Shown: in pieces, positions 1-7,832 of the stretch | Layout of the letters: the number at the start of each line of letters is the position of its first letter | Numbering within the stretch: the first letter of the stretch is position 1 | From: a virus | Strand: one strand, 5' to 3' | DNA: 27,608 nt | IMG/VR virus record: IMGVR_UViG_3300036715_004475 | Span: 1-27,608 of that record | Notes under the pieces: model-generated | The model's database searches: none | Seen by the model: only the letters and a program-made list of their open reading frames with translations | Told to the model about the DNA's origin: nothing | Translations under genes and position numbers: made by a program

Positions 1-391
1 GAGTGCGGAGAGGAGGCCGAGGGTGAGGTGGGCGCGGAAGACGTCCGGGTCCTCGATGCGCGGGATGGAGTCCGGCCCGAGGACGCGGGCGCGCCAGCGG
101 AGCCCGTGGTCGAGCGCGATGGGTTGGCGGGCGCGGCGGGCGACGGCGGGGTCGAAGGCGACGACGAGGACGATGGCGGGGCACTCGTGGGTGGCGCGGG
201 TTTGCATCGCGTAGGCCGGCCAGGTGAAGCGCTTGCGGTCGTCCCACTGCCGCTGGACCTCGAGGATGACGGCCTTCTCGGTGTGCGCGTCCCGGGTGCG
301 CAGGAGGAAGACGCCGTCGGCGCGGAGCTCCACCGGGGCCGCGGCCGACAGGTCCGCGTTGGAGACGACGCACTCCAGCCCCTCGGGGAGC
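1..391 (-). pseudogene. Host PD-(D/E)XK (Rpn-like) protein gene interrupted by the prophage
   Basis: The minus strand encodes a continuous protein-like frame running off the left edge of the window, beginning near QLPEGLECVVSNADL and continuing through VELRADGVFLLRT, KAVILEVQRQWDD and KRFTWPAYAMQTR. The arrangement of an acidic residue (RAD) followed by an ExQ motif (LEVQ) on a predicted strand is what PD-(D/E)XK/Rpn-type nuclease-like proteins show. It also resembles a family of uncharacterised proteins common in streptomycetes and myxobacteria. That family normally has about 30-40 further N-terminal residues starting with Met. Here the frame upstream of QLPEG reads into unrelated Arg/Pro-rich sequence without a plausible start, so the gene lost its 5' end to the phage insertion. 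The C-terminus lies outside the window. Family-level function is inferred only from the motif pattern. Confidence 0.6.
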
Positions 392-400
392 TGTGAACGG

Positions 401-416
401 CCCGATGATCTGCGAA
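401..416 (+). repeat. Terminal repeat copy 1 (putative transposase site L1)
   Basis: Sequence CCCGATGATCTGCGAA, beginning 9 bp inside the presumed prophage end. It matches the consensus CCCGATGGTTTGCGAAACG, built from the other three copies, at 14 of its 16 positions. An inverted copy lies at 501-518. The spacing, about 10 and 110 bp from the end, resembles the MuA sites at Mu's left end. The binding role is inferred. Confidence 0.6.
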
Positions 417-500
417 TTCTAGTGGGCGTTCCCGGGCGGTACCTGGCTATACCGGGCTGGCCGTGATTTTCAGCGTTTCCGCGCGCTCGCGGCCCCTGCG

Positions 501-518
501 TTTCGCAAACCATCGGGC
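501..518 (-). repeat. Terminal repeat copy 2 (putative transposase site L2), inverted
   Basis: Reads TTTCGCAAACCATCGGGC on the plus strand, the inverse of copy 1. It is identical over 18 bp to copy 4 at 13111-13128, and its extended 15 bp CGTTTCGCAAACCAT (499-513) is identical in inverted orientation to 8885-8899. It is too long and too specific to be chance, even in a GC-rich genome. Confidence 0.65.
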
Positions 519-689
519 TTCGAAGCCGCGATCTGAAACACGGTGTTTTTGAGAGGTCGCGCGGCGCGCTCGCGGAGGGGCTGGAACGGCGGCTGGGCGG
601 CCCGAGGAGCCCGTGGAGGCGGAGATCGCTGTGCCGTGTCGCGATTCATCATTCCGCTCCATTGATCCGCGAGCATCATACACCAAAAC

Positions 690-733
690 GGCGCCTTTGG
701 AGGCATTCTGTTGTCAAAGAACGGCGAGGCGCC
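690..733 (-). terminator. Weak terminator candidate after the leftward operon
   Basis: Arms GGCGCCT (690-696) and AGGCGCC (727-733) form a 7-bp stem with a 30-nt loop. In the leftward direction it is followed by GTTTT. It lies just past the stop codon of the last leftward gene (751). The long loop makes it weak evidence. Confidence 0.3.
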
Positions 734-750
734 CCAGCGTGCAGGCAACC

Positions 751-1404
751 TCAGAACTCGACGGACAATGCGATGCCGCACTGGAGCGAGCTCAGTGCCC
801 ACGCGCCGAACCAGACAGGGCCGAGGAGGCGCCGCTCGACGCCGAGGCCGTACGCGAGCGGGCCGCCCACCGGGGCGAGCGGCGAGCCGAGGCCGGGGAG
901 GTTCACGCCGACGAGGAGGCCGGCGCGCCACTGGGCGAGCGCGGGAGACACCTTCACCTGCACCTCTCGGACGCGTTCCACCTCTTTGACGACGTCGCGG
1001 TAGACGATGCGCTCCTGCGTCGCGGTCGCGGTGGCCTGCGTGGCTGTCGTGGCGGTCACGCGGCCCTTGTCCTGGAGCGTCAGGTCCTGCTCGTCGGTGG
1101 TGTGGCCGTCCGGCGTCGTGGTGCGCTTGCGGTGGACGTGGACGACGAGGTTCTTGTTCTCGGCCGCGGCGACGAAAGACTGCAGGGCGAGCGACTGATT
1201 CGCGGTGTCGACGGAGGCCTGAACGTCGTGGGCCTTTTCGTGGACCTGCTCGCGCTCACGCCGCTCGATGGTGGGGCCAGTGCGGCCGAGGTAAAGCGCC
1301 AGCGCCGCGCCGAGGAGGAAGCAGACGACGCCGATGACGGGCCGGCTGGTGAGGCCGTCGCGGAGCTGGGCCCAGCGCGCGTCCGTGGAGACAGCGCCGC
1401 TCAC
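751..1404 (-). CDS. Membrane-anchored coiled-coil protein of unknown function
   Basis: 217 residues, GTG start, preceded by GAGGT inside the end of the upstream methylase gene (9-bp gap), so it is probably translated with it. One hydrophobic segment at about residues 22-40 (VIGVVCFLLGAALALYL) is followed by a charged, probably helical/coiled-coil stretch at about 45-150. The C-terminal third is Gly/Leu-rich, from VSPALAQWRAGLLVGVNL to the final VEF, with alternating small and hydrophobic residues like a beta-sheet-forming domain. This gives an N-in, periplasm-facing topology. It could be an inner-membrane spanin-like or phage-conversion protein, but there is no family match that I recognise and no lysozyme or holin next to it. 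It is the last gene of the leftward operon. Confidence 0.75.
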   Translation of the reverse strand: MSGAVSTDARWAQLRDGLTSRPVIGVVCFLLGAALALYLGRTGPTIERREREQVHEKAHDVQASVDTANQSLALQSFVAAAENKNLVVHVHRKRTTTPDGHTTDEQDLTLQDKGRVTATTATQATATATQERIVYRDVVKEVERVREVQVKVSPALAQWRAGLLVGVNLPGLGSPLAPVGGPLAYGLGVERRLLGPVWFGAWALSSLQCGIALSVEF

Positions 1405-1413
1405 GACAGCACC

Positions 1414-2265
1414 TCAACGCGACCGTCCGACCGCCTCACAATGCGGCGAGAACCAGACACGCTCGCGGTCGCCTTGATGCTTGTAGCCGCCCTGATTCTT
1501 CCAGCGGAGGACGCGCCAGCTCTTCGGCATGGTGTGCTCGCCCTCGTAACCGCACAGGGCGATGCGGAGGCGTGGGTTGTCGCCGTTCGCGAGGGCCCAC
1601 TCGCGGACGCGCGCGGAGATCGACTTGTCGTCGTTCGCGTAGAGCCCGTCCTCGCCCGCGTCGTAGGGAGGGTCCAGCAGAACGCCAGTGATTCCGGTTT
1701 TGCTGCCTCCGAAGAGGTACGAATCGCTGAGGACGCGCTGCCAGTCACCGCAGGGCAGGACGACCGACTGCAGGCGCTGAGCGAGCCACGAGAGCTCGTC
1801 GAAGGTGAAGGTGTGAACGCCTCCGGGCCGTGCCTGAGGAAGCTGCTGATAGAGCGGCTTGTCGACACGACACCACGTCGCCGTGCCACCAATCCACGCG
1901 GAGAGGCCGTAGACCCACCAGCCGGCGACCTGGACGTCGTAGTAGCCGGGGTCCGCCCCGAGTCGACGCACGAGGTCGTGGCGAACGCGGAGCCACTTGT
2001 GACGCGCGGTGACATCCAGCTCGGACACGGGACAGTGCGCGAAGCGCCAGACGCCGAGAGGGTCGGCCTGGCAGGCGCGCCAGAAGTTGACGACGTGGCC
2101 GTCGAGATCGTTGACGACCTCTCGACCAGGAGGATGAGGCCGAGCGAGAAGAACAGCCATCGAACCAGCGAAGGGCTCAACGTACGAGTGGACCTCGCCG
2201 AACCCTCGCCAGACAGCGCCGGCAACGAGCCTCTTGCCTCCGAAGTACTGAAACGGTGCGCGCAT
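1414..2265 (-). CDS. D12-class (Dam-like) DNA adenine N6-methyltransferase
   Basis: 283 residues, a usual length for the class D12 alpha-type adenine methylases. The N-terminus carries the AdoMet-binding motif PFQYFGGK (residues 4-11). EPFAGS follows at 30-35 and the catalytic DPPY at 198-201. The region between DPPY's partner motifs contains the target-recognition part, with WWVYGLSAW at about 116-124. It should transfer a methyl group to N6 of adenine in a short DNA target; the target sequence cannot be read from the protein. No endonuclease gene is adjacent, so it is more likely a phage methylase that protects or marks phage DNA than half of a restriction system. It starts at ATG 2265 after a G-run (GGGGGGAACC), 37 bp after the P-loop gene. 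Confidence 0.9.
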   Translation of the reverse strand: MRAPFQYFGGKRLVAGAVWRGFGEVHSYVEPFAGSMAVLLARPHPPGREVVNDLDGHVVNFWRACQADPLGVWRFAHCPVSELDVTARHKWLRVRHDLVRRLGADPGYYDVQVAGWWVYGLSAWIGGTATWCRVDKPLYQQLPQARPGGVHTFTFDELSWLAQRLQSVVLPCGDWQRVLSDSYLFGGSKTGITGVLLDPPYDAGEDGLYANDDKSISARVREWALANGDNPRLRIALCGYEGEHTMPKSWRVLRWKNQGGYKHQGDRERVWFSPHCEAVGRSR

Positions 2266-2302
2266 GGTTCCCCCCGACAGTGGGAGTGCAGATTAGTTCC
2301 CT

Positions 2303-2680
2303 TCACGGTTGCCCCCGGAGAAGCACGCCGCGCCGAACGAGCGAGCCGCGAATCTCGTCAAAGATTGTCTGGCAGGCCTTCCCCATGCCGTACTGCCGGC
2401 GCGTGCGCTCGACGACGGGTCGGTCGAACCAGTAGACGATCTCGCACGGGAGACCGCTCTCGTTCGCGTCGAGCCACTTGCGCAGCGCGCGCACCGCGGC
2501 GACGCCTTCGATCACCCACGGCCCGGGCTCGTCGAACCACTTCGCGACCTGCTCGCTCGCCTCAGACCAGTCGAGCTCCGCGATGAGATCGTCCGTGTGG
2601 AGGATGTGGCCGCCGAGCTCGGCCGCGAACGTGGTCTTGCCGGTGCGCGGTCCACCCGCGACGACGATGCGGTCGCTCAT
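2303..2680 (-). CDS. Small P-loop NTPase, kinase-like
   Basis: 125 residues. The start at ATG 2680 overlaps the portal stop codon by 4 bp (ATGA), which fixes the start and implies translational coupling. The N-terminus DRIVVAGGPRTGKTTFA is a clear Walker A motif (GGPRTGKT, residues 9-16). It is followed by HTDDLIAELDW, where a TDD pair could serve as the substrate/Mg site, and later by VIEGVAAVRALRKWL and a basic C-terminal helix with ERTRRQYGMGK, which resembles the Arg-rich lid of small nucleotide/nucleoside kinases. The fold is therefore adenylate-kinase-like, but the substrate is unknown. In Mu the gene after the portal is the MuF head protein; here that place is taken by this NTPase and the methylase. 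Confidence 0.8.
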   Translation of the reverse strand: MSDRIVVAGGPRTGKTTFAAELGGHILHTDDLIAELDWSEASEQVAKWFDEPGPWVIEGVAAVRALRKWLDANESGLPCEIVYWFDRPVVERTRRQYGMGKACQTIFDEIRGSLVRRGVLLRGQP

Positions 2681-3957
2681 GGCAGCGGCCTCCGGTTGAG
2701 TGGTGCGAGCGTGTCTGCTTCGTCCTTCGGAGGACGCAGGCCGAGCTTGCTGATGACGTCCGCGTTGCTGACCTTCACGCCCATGGGGATGAGCTGGGGC
2801 AGCAGCTTCAGCGGTTCGAGATCGACCTTGGGCGGGCGCGAGAGGACGATGCTCGGATACCGCTCCTGCGGCCCGTGGTTGAGCACGACGTAGGGCACGG
2901 CGAGCCCGCGCGTGAGCGTCATGCCCATGCGGCGGAGGTCGTAGGCGTTGCGGCCCGACTCGAACGCGCGCTCGTGAACCTCGCCCTGCGAGCGCGACGA
3001 GCCGGAGTCGGTCGTCATCGTCTGACCGAGGACCGCCTTGCTGACCTGCTTGTCGAGATAGTCCGCGAGCGTCGCGAAGATGCGGCCGTCGCCCTGGGCG
3101 CTGCTCTCCACGAACTCGATCTTCATCGAGTCGGGAATCACGGCGGCCGCGTCCGTCCCGAGGTTGACGACGGCGTTGATGAGCTTCCGAATGTCCGCGT
3201 CGGAGGCCCGCGGACCGTAGCGGCCGAGGCGCACCGGGATGCCGAAGATCTCCGCGAGCGCGAGCCAGTCCCGAATCGCGAAGCTCTTCACGCAGAAGCA
3301 GGCGGCCACCAGGCGCGCGAGGCCGCCGCGCCCCGGCAGTCCGCTCTTCCGGCCGGGCGTGTGGATGAGGAAGCGGTACGGCGTGAGCGGGAGGCCGTAG
3401 ACGAGGTCCTGCACGTCGCGGAGCCGGAGCTCGCGTCCCGTGTTGCGGTCCCACTGGAAGAAGCGCGGGTCGCGCCAGTCGAAGCCGGCCGGCTCCAGCA
3501 CGCGGCGTCCGCCGCGCACCTGTGACTTCCAGTCGATCTCCACGACGGCGTAGCCCTTGCCGAGCGCATCGGAGAGGTCGGGCACGAGCTCGAACGCCTC
3601 CGGGCGCCGCAGGAGGTCCGCGAGCTCGCCCGCGAGGTCGACGTCGCGTTGGTCCTCGGACGCGGGCTGCACGGTGGGCAGGACGGAGGAGATCGCGAGC
3701 TTCCGGGTTTCGAGGACGCTCGCGTAGTGGGGCTCACGCTCCTCCATTTCCTCCGCGAGGGTGAGATAGGCCTCCATGTCGCCGTGCGCGGCGTTGTTGA
3801 GGATGGTGGCGAGCCGCTGGGGCGTGAGATCGCCCGCGATGCTGGGCAGCACCGGGCGACGCACGCCGGAGACGGTGGAGGAGGCCTGGTCCGGCGTCGT
3901 AAGCGCCGCCAGGTCGATGGGGCGGCCCGTGTGGTCGAAGAGAGTCACGTCGCTCAC
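2677..3957 (-). CDS. Portal protein (DUF935, Mu gp29-like)
   Basis: 426 residues; Mu gp29 is somewhat longer. Recognised as the DUF935 family from the N-terminal arrangement (LTPQRLATILNNAAHGD, YLTLAEEMEEREPHYASVL, then KLAISSVLPTVQPA), the central RDWLALAEIFGIPVRLGRYG, and the helix-rich core with LADYLDKQVSKAVLGQTMT and the charged SRSQGEVHERAFESGR. Portal proteins form the dodecameric ring at one capsid vertex through which TerL drives DNA and to which the neck attaches. The ATG at 3957 overlaps the TerL stop by 4 bp (ATGA), and its own stop overlaps the next ATG. It is placed directly after terminase as in Mu but lies on the strand opposite to the capsid and tail genes. Confidence 0.93.
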   Translation of the reverse strand: MSDVTLFDHTGRPIDLAALTTPDQASSTVSGVRRPVLPSIAGDLTPQRLATILNNAAHGDMEAYLTLAEEMEEREPHYASVLETRKLAISSVLPTVQPASEDQRDVDLAGELADLLRRPEAFELVPDLSDALGKGYAVVEIDWKSQVRGGRRVLEPAGFDWRDPRFFQWDRNTGRELRLRDVQDLVYGLPLTPYRFLIHTPGRKSGLPGRGGLARLVAACFCVKSFAIRDWLALAEIFGIPVRLGRYGPRASDADIRKLINAVVNLGTDAAAVIPDSMKIEFVESSAQGDGRIFATLADYLDKQVSKAVLGQTMTTDSGSSRSQGEVHERAFESGRNAYDLRRMGMTLTRGLAVPYVVLNHGPQERYPSIVLSRPPKVDLEPLKLLPQLIPMGVKVSNADVISKLGLRPPKDEADTLAPLNRRPLP

Positions 3958-5564
3958 AGCACACCTCCAGAGCTGCGACGGACACCGCTCGTCGTCGAGA
4001 TCTGCCGCTCACGCTCGCTGTGCGGCCAGGATTGGGTATCGCTCGCGGTGGAGGTCAGAGACGCGGCGTGGAAGCCGTACTCCTCCACCTCCAGGCGGCT
4101 GGCCACGTGCGCCATGAGGAGCGCGATGCCGGCGTCACCGTGGCGCGGCTTGCCTTTGTCGCCGTTGCGGACGTCCGCCATCTTCGGCTTGCCGCGGATG
4201 ACCTGGAACATGCGCAGGTCGCTGAGGATGAGCGCGTGTCTGGGCACGAGGAGCGTCGCGTCCTCGAAGGCCGCGCGGAACGGCGGGAGGTTGTCGCTGT
4301 ACCAGCGCTCCGTGATTCGGACCTCGCGGACGCGCTCCTCGCCCCACTGCTGAGCGGCGACCTCGGCGAGGTAGGCGCCGTTGCCTCCCGCGTCGAGGCA
4401 CGCGCCGAAGAAATGGGGCAGGCGCTCCAGGATGAAGAACAGCACCTGCTTCTGCGCCTCGAACGGGACGTTCCTCAGCTCCACGACGAAGGGCACGCGG
4501 CGCGTGAGGTCGGGCTGCAGCGTGAGCGGCGCGAAGACGGTGAGGTCCGTCACGCGGCCGAAGTCGCCGCCGAGCGCGTGCTGGCAGTTGCGCGGGAGCG
4601 CGTCGAGCAGCTCCGTGAGGTGCTCGACGTACCACTCGTCGATCTGCCGGATGCGCTCGCCCTCGGGCAGCATCTTGAAGGCGGCGTCACATTCGAGCGA
4701 GACGATGGGCGTCGGCGTCTCGAACATCCGCTCTTCGATCAGCTGCCGCGAGAGGTACGCGCCCTCCGTGTTGCTCGGCTGGCAGAAGAGCTCCTGCGCC
4801 GCGGCGCGGCCCGCCTTCTTGACGATCTCCGCGCGCCACTTGTCCTGGGCGGCCTGCGTCCACGCCTGATGCTTTGAGAAACAGACGCGCTTGTAGAGGC
4901 CCTGCTCGATGGCCTTGTCGAAGTCGACCGTGTGGAGCGACCAGTCCTCGCGGTCGTTCCGCTTCGCCTTGATGTCTTCAACGATCTCGTTGAAGTAGTT
5001 GTCCGCGCCGAAGTGCGTGCTGATGATCGCGAGGCGCCCGCCCCAGATGAGCAGCGGCATGGCCGCGTCGATGGCCTCCTGCAGGTCGTTGTGGTGCGCG
5101 GCCTCGTCGATGATGACGTAGCCCTGGCGGCCGCGCAGGCCGGCCGGGCGCGAGCTCAGCGCGGTGATTCGGAAGCCGGAGGAGAAGCGCACGGAGTAGG
5201 TGTTGATCGACCGCTCGCCCTCGATCAGCACGCTCTCTTCGATCTCGCTCGCGGCCTCATCCACGAACCGCGCGAAGAACGCGCAGTACTGGATGAACTC
5301 GGCCGCCATCGTCTTTTCGTGGCCGAGGTACCAGACATCCATGCCCCCCGCTTCCTTCGCGCGGGCGGCCGTGTCGACGGCGTCCGGCGCCGTCGCGTAG
5401 GTCCAGCCGATGCGGCGGCCCTTCTCCGCGACCTTCACGGACGCGCGGTCCGCAATCCAGTCCTTCTGGTACTGCAGCAGGACGTCCGGCACGGTCGACA
5501 GGTCGACGCCCGGCGGGACCTTCGGAGGCGCGCGCTTGCGCGGTGTGGGCTTCTTCTCCGTCAC
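3954..5564 (-). CDS. Terminase large subunit (Mu gp28-like)
   Basis: 536 residues, near the family length. The ATPase domain comes first: a Walker A-like segment at KGRRIGWTY (residues 48-56), Walker B YVIIDEAAH (149-157, D153/E154) and the coupling motif ISTHFG (181-186). The RNase H-like nuclease domain follows with three acidic positions: D334 in GGDFGR, D391 in LDAGGNG and D477 in RHGDAGIA. It pumps phage DNA through the portal into the prohead and, in Mu-type phages, cuts in host DNA beyond the right end in headful fashion. The start is GTG at 5564, overlapping the small terminase stop (GTGA). The Lys/Pro-rich first 20 residues are a flexible tail. Confidence 0.94.
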   Translation of the reverse strand: MTEKKPTPRKRAPPKVPPGVDLSTVPDVLLQYQKDWIADRASVKVAEKGRRIGWTYATAPDAVDTAARAKEAGGMDVWYLGHEKTMAAEFIQYCAFFARFVDEAASEIEESVLIEGERSINTYSVRFSSGFRITALSSRPAGLRGRQGYVIIDEAAHHNDLQEAIDAAMPLLIWGGRLAIISTHFGADNYFNEIVEDIKAKRNDREDWSLHTVDFDKAIEQGLYKRVCFSKHQAWTQAAQDKWRAEIVKKAGRAAAQELFCQPSNTEGAYLSRQLIEERMFETPTPIVSLECDAAFKMLPEGERIRQIDEWYVEHLTELLDALPRNCQHALGGDFGRVTDLTVFAPLTLQPDLTRRVPFVVELRNVPFEAQKQVLFFILERLPHFFGACLDAGGNGAYLAEVAAQQWGEERVREVRITERWYSDNLPPFRAAFEDATLLVPRHALILSDLRMFQVIRGKPKMADVRNGDKGKPRHGDAGIALLMAHVASRLEVEEYGFHAASLTSTASDTQSWPHSERERQISTTSGVRRSSGGVL

Positions 5565-6010
5565 GCGGCAATCCCGAAGATTTTGGCGCGGATGAGCGCG
5601 GCCTTCTCGTCGGTCAGGCCGGCCTGCTTGATCTCGGTCTCGACGTCCTCAGCGACCTTCGCCACGCGCTCGCGGACGGCCGTCTGCCACTTCTTCTGCG
5701 CCACGCCGGCCCGGGCGAGGTCCGCGAGGACATGGCCAATCTTCGCCAGGTCCTTCGTCTCGAAGGCGCCCTCCGAGTCGATCAGCAGCTTGAAGAGCTG
5801 CGTCTGCACGAGGCGCACGGACGCGTCGCCGAGCGCGTTCTCATCGTCCCCGGACTCGCGCGAGAGCGCGACCGCCACCTGCGTCGTCTCGCGGATGCCG
5901 TCGATCTTGTCCTGGAACGACTTGCCGTAGCGCTTGAGCGCCGACGAGGAGATCGCGAGCTGCAGGTCGTGCTTGGCGAGCTTGCCGTTGAGTGCCTCGA
6001 CGAGGTCGTT
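5561..6010 (-). CDS. Small terminase DUF3486 (Mu gp27-like), 5' end broken
   Basis: The frame carries clear DUF3486 sequence: NDLVEALNGKLAKHDLQL, ISSSALKRYGKSFQDKI, RLVQTQLFKLLIDS, IGHVLADLARAGVAQKKW and, at the C-terminus, LIRAKIFGIAA. Family members are about 170-190 residues and begin with 20-30 residues, rich in Leu-Pro and Arg, before the NDLVEALN part. Here homology is open back to 6010, but a TGA lies at 6011-6013 and there is no ATG, GTG or TTG before GTG 5878. Starting at 5878 would give only 105 residues and lose the helix-turn-helix half (SSSALKRYG). The upstream region is occupied, in another frame, by the transposase C-terminus. The gene therefore looks 5'-truncated or frameshifted. 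The stop overlaps the TerL start (GTGA). DNA recognition for packaging would depend on the missing part. Confidence 0.75.
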   Translation of the reverse strand, partial: NDLVEALNGKLAKHDLQLAISSSALKRYGKSFQDKIDGIRETTQVAVALSRESGDDENALGDASVRLVQTQLFKLLIDSEGAFETKDLAKIGHVLADLARAGVAQKKWQTAVRERVAKVAEDVETEIKQAGLTDEKAALIRAKIFGIAA

Positions 6011-7832
6011 TCAGGAGCGCGCGGTCAAGGTCATTGCGTTCGGAGGGCGGCGTCGCGAGGGCGCGCTGGTACTTCTCCCAGAGCTCGTTGTCCCGCCTCT
6101 CGTCGTCCGTCTGCGTCACGGGCTTCGGCGCCGGCTTGTCGACGCTCACCGGGCCCGTGAGGCGCTGGCCCTTCTCGGCGTCGAGCGCGGCCGCGGCGAC
6201 GGCGGCCGTGTCGAGCGCCTCCGACTGGTACGGCGTGCCCGAGCGCTGCAGCGCGGTGATCTGCGCGGCTTCCCGTTCGTAGAAGGCGAGGAGGTCCGCC
6301 TGCAGATCACCGATGCGCTCCTCACGCTTCGCGACGCGGGTCTCCTCGCGGATGCGCGCGTAGAACTCGTTCTGCCGCGCTTGCCCCACCGCGGCGATCT
6401 GCCGGCGCTCGACGCCCGCGAGGTCCGCGTTGATGGCGATGCACACGAACTCGTTCGGCTTACCGTTCTCATCAACGCGGCCGGGCTTGAGGACGACGAT
6501 GCGACCGAGATCCATCGGGTCGCGCTTGATGACCACGTCCTGCCCTTCGAGCGCGCCCAGCTCGCCGTGGATGAACCACATCCTCTGCAGCGGGATGCCC
6601 TTCTTGAGGACCTTCCGGGTTTCGTTCGGCAGCAGCAGGAGATCGAGCGCGCGCGCCTTGTCCGCCGGCACCTCGAAGCGCGGCCCGGTCCAGGACTGCG
6701 CCTTCTCGAACGGCGTCATCTTCAGCTTGCTGTGGACGGTGCGCTCGTAGACCGTCGTGCACCAGGTGTCGCAGAACTTCTGCAGCTCCTCCGGCGTCCA
6801 CGACAGCTCGATGGTCGCCTTCTTGCTCATCAGCAGTCGCTCGGCGAAGGAGTGGCGCGACTCGATCGCTTTGCGCTCGGCGACGTTGTGGCCGATGAAG
6901 CCCGGCGCGAGCTCCAGCAGGCCGTGAGAGAACGTTCGGAACACGCGCTCGATGTGAGGCTTGTCCTCGCCGTGGAACGGCCGCGCTGTGATGTGGCGGA
7001 TGCCGAGCTCGCGCAGCACGTCGTCGTAGTAGGCGGACACGTAGTCGGAGCCGTTGTCCGTGAGGATCTCTTCGGGCTTGCCCCAGTGCTGCAGGCACCA
7101 GCGCGTGAGCGAGGCGATGTGCGCGGACGCGGAGACGGGCGCCACGTGGATCTTGAAGCGGCGCGACCAGACGTCGAGGCCGCCGACGAGCGAGTAGCGC
7201 TTGCCCTGGAGCATCACGTCGGCGGGCGTCGAGTCCTGCTCCCAGCGCTGGTTGAGCCGCACGATCGATTCGTCGGCGTCACCCATCGCCATCTGGTGGC
7301 GGTTCTTCGCGTCGTCCGGGTTCTTCAGCCGGTCCAGGTAGGACGCGTTCTCCTTCCTCCATGCCGTCGCCCACTTGATGAGCGCGCGCTCGCCGATCTT
7401 TTCGGCGAGGTCGGGCCGCTGGGCGCGCAGCAGCGTGTAGAGCCCGGCGTTGCGGATGTCCGGGTTCCCCTTCTCCGGGTCGAGGACCTGCAGCCACCAC
7501 TTCCTGAGCGACGGCGTCTGGTCACAGACGCCCTTTCCTTTGCGCGTGCCGTAGCCATCGCAGAGCCCGACCAGCCCGCGCGCGTCGTAGCGCTGCTTCC
7601 AGCGGTACAGCGTCGACACCGTGAGGCCGTCGACCTGCCGGCGCAGCTCGGGATCGATGGAGAAGTCGTTGAACGCCTGGACGAACGTCTTCGTCCCCGC
7701 GACGCGGCCCGCGGCGACGTGATTGACCAGGTACGTCTCCCAGAGTTCGAGCACACGCTGCCGCTGCTCGACGCGGAGGCGCTTGTACTCGGGGATCGTG
7801 GAGAGATCCGGCAACGACTGAGGGGCGCTCAT
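5841..7832 (-). CDS. MuA-like DDE transposase
   Basis: The N-terminal part holds a helix-turn-helix (TVSTLYRWKQRYDARGL, about residues 71-87), as in the end-binding domains of Mu-type transposases. The RNase H-like catalytic core has D200 (EQDSTP), D259 (LTDNGSD) and E295 (KPHIERVF), giving DD35E spacing. A Mu-type beta-barrel C-terminal domain follows (VIKRDPMDLGRIVVLKPG), then a charged helical tail. It cuts and joins the phage ends into target DNA for integration and replicative transposition. It starts at ATG 7832, overlapping the Ner-like gene by ATGA. The authentic protein probably ends near residue 606 (about 6011-6015). The remaining codons down to 5841 read Arg/Ala-rich nonsense over the small-terminase gene, so the natural stop codon appears to be missing. 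No MuB ATPase gene follows. Confidence 0.92.
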   Translation of the reverse strand: MSAPQSLPDLSTIPEYKRLRVEQRQRVLELWETYLVNHVAAGRVAGTKTFVQAFNDFSIDPELRRQVDGLTVSTLYRWKQRYDARGLVGLCDGYGTRKGKGVCDQTPSLRKWWLQVLDPEKGNPDIRNAGLYTLLRAQRPDLAEKIGERALIKWATAWRKENASYLDRLKNPDDAKNRHQMAMGDADESIVRLNQRWEQDSTPADVMLQGKRYSLVGGLDVWSRRFKIHVAPVSASAHIASLTRWCLQHWGKPEEILTDNGSDYVSAYYDDVLRELGIRHITARPFHGEDKPHIERVFRTFSHGLLELAPGFIGHNVAERKAIESRHSFAERLLMSKKATIELSWTPEELQKFCDTWCTTVYERTVHSKLKMTPFEKAQSWTGPRFEVPADKARALDLLLLPNETRKVLKKGIPLQRMWFIHGELGALEGQDVVIKRDPMDLGRIVVLKPGRVDENGKPNEFVCIAINADLAGVERRQIAAVGQARQNEFYARIREETRVAKREERIGDLQADLLAFYEREAAQITALQRSGTPYQSEALDTAAVAAAALDAEKGQRLTGPVSVDKPAPKPVTQTDDERRDNELWEKYQRALATPPSERNDLDRALLKRPRRGTQRQARQARPAARDLLVGAQALRQVVPGQDRRHPRDDAGGGRALARVRGR

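Larger units (their letters stand above)
392..750. other. Gene-free left end of the prophage
   Basis: No convincing protein is encoded here: the short frames on both strands are Arg/Ala/Pro-rich and unlike any phage family. The stretch holds the presumed terminal TG at 392, two inverted copies of the transposase-site-like repeat (401-416 and 501-518), a locally AT-richer patch around 640-720 and a weak leftward terminator candidate at 690-733. This fits the non-coding end of a transposable phage, where the transposase binds. Confidence 0.6.

Noticed and set aside
447-686. Small leftward frame in the left end region
   Set aside because: Low-complexity, lies over the putative transposase sites, no ribosome-binding site; treated as non-coding.
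613-2586. Long rightward open frame over the left leftward genes
   Set aside because: It is the antisense shadow of the membrane protein, methylase and P-loop genes; its protein is Arg/Ala/Val-rich without family features, while the minus strand shows clear methylase and P-loop motifs.
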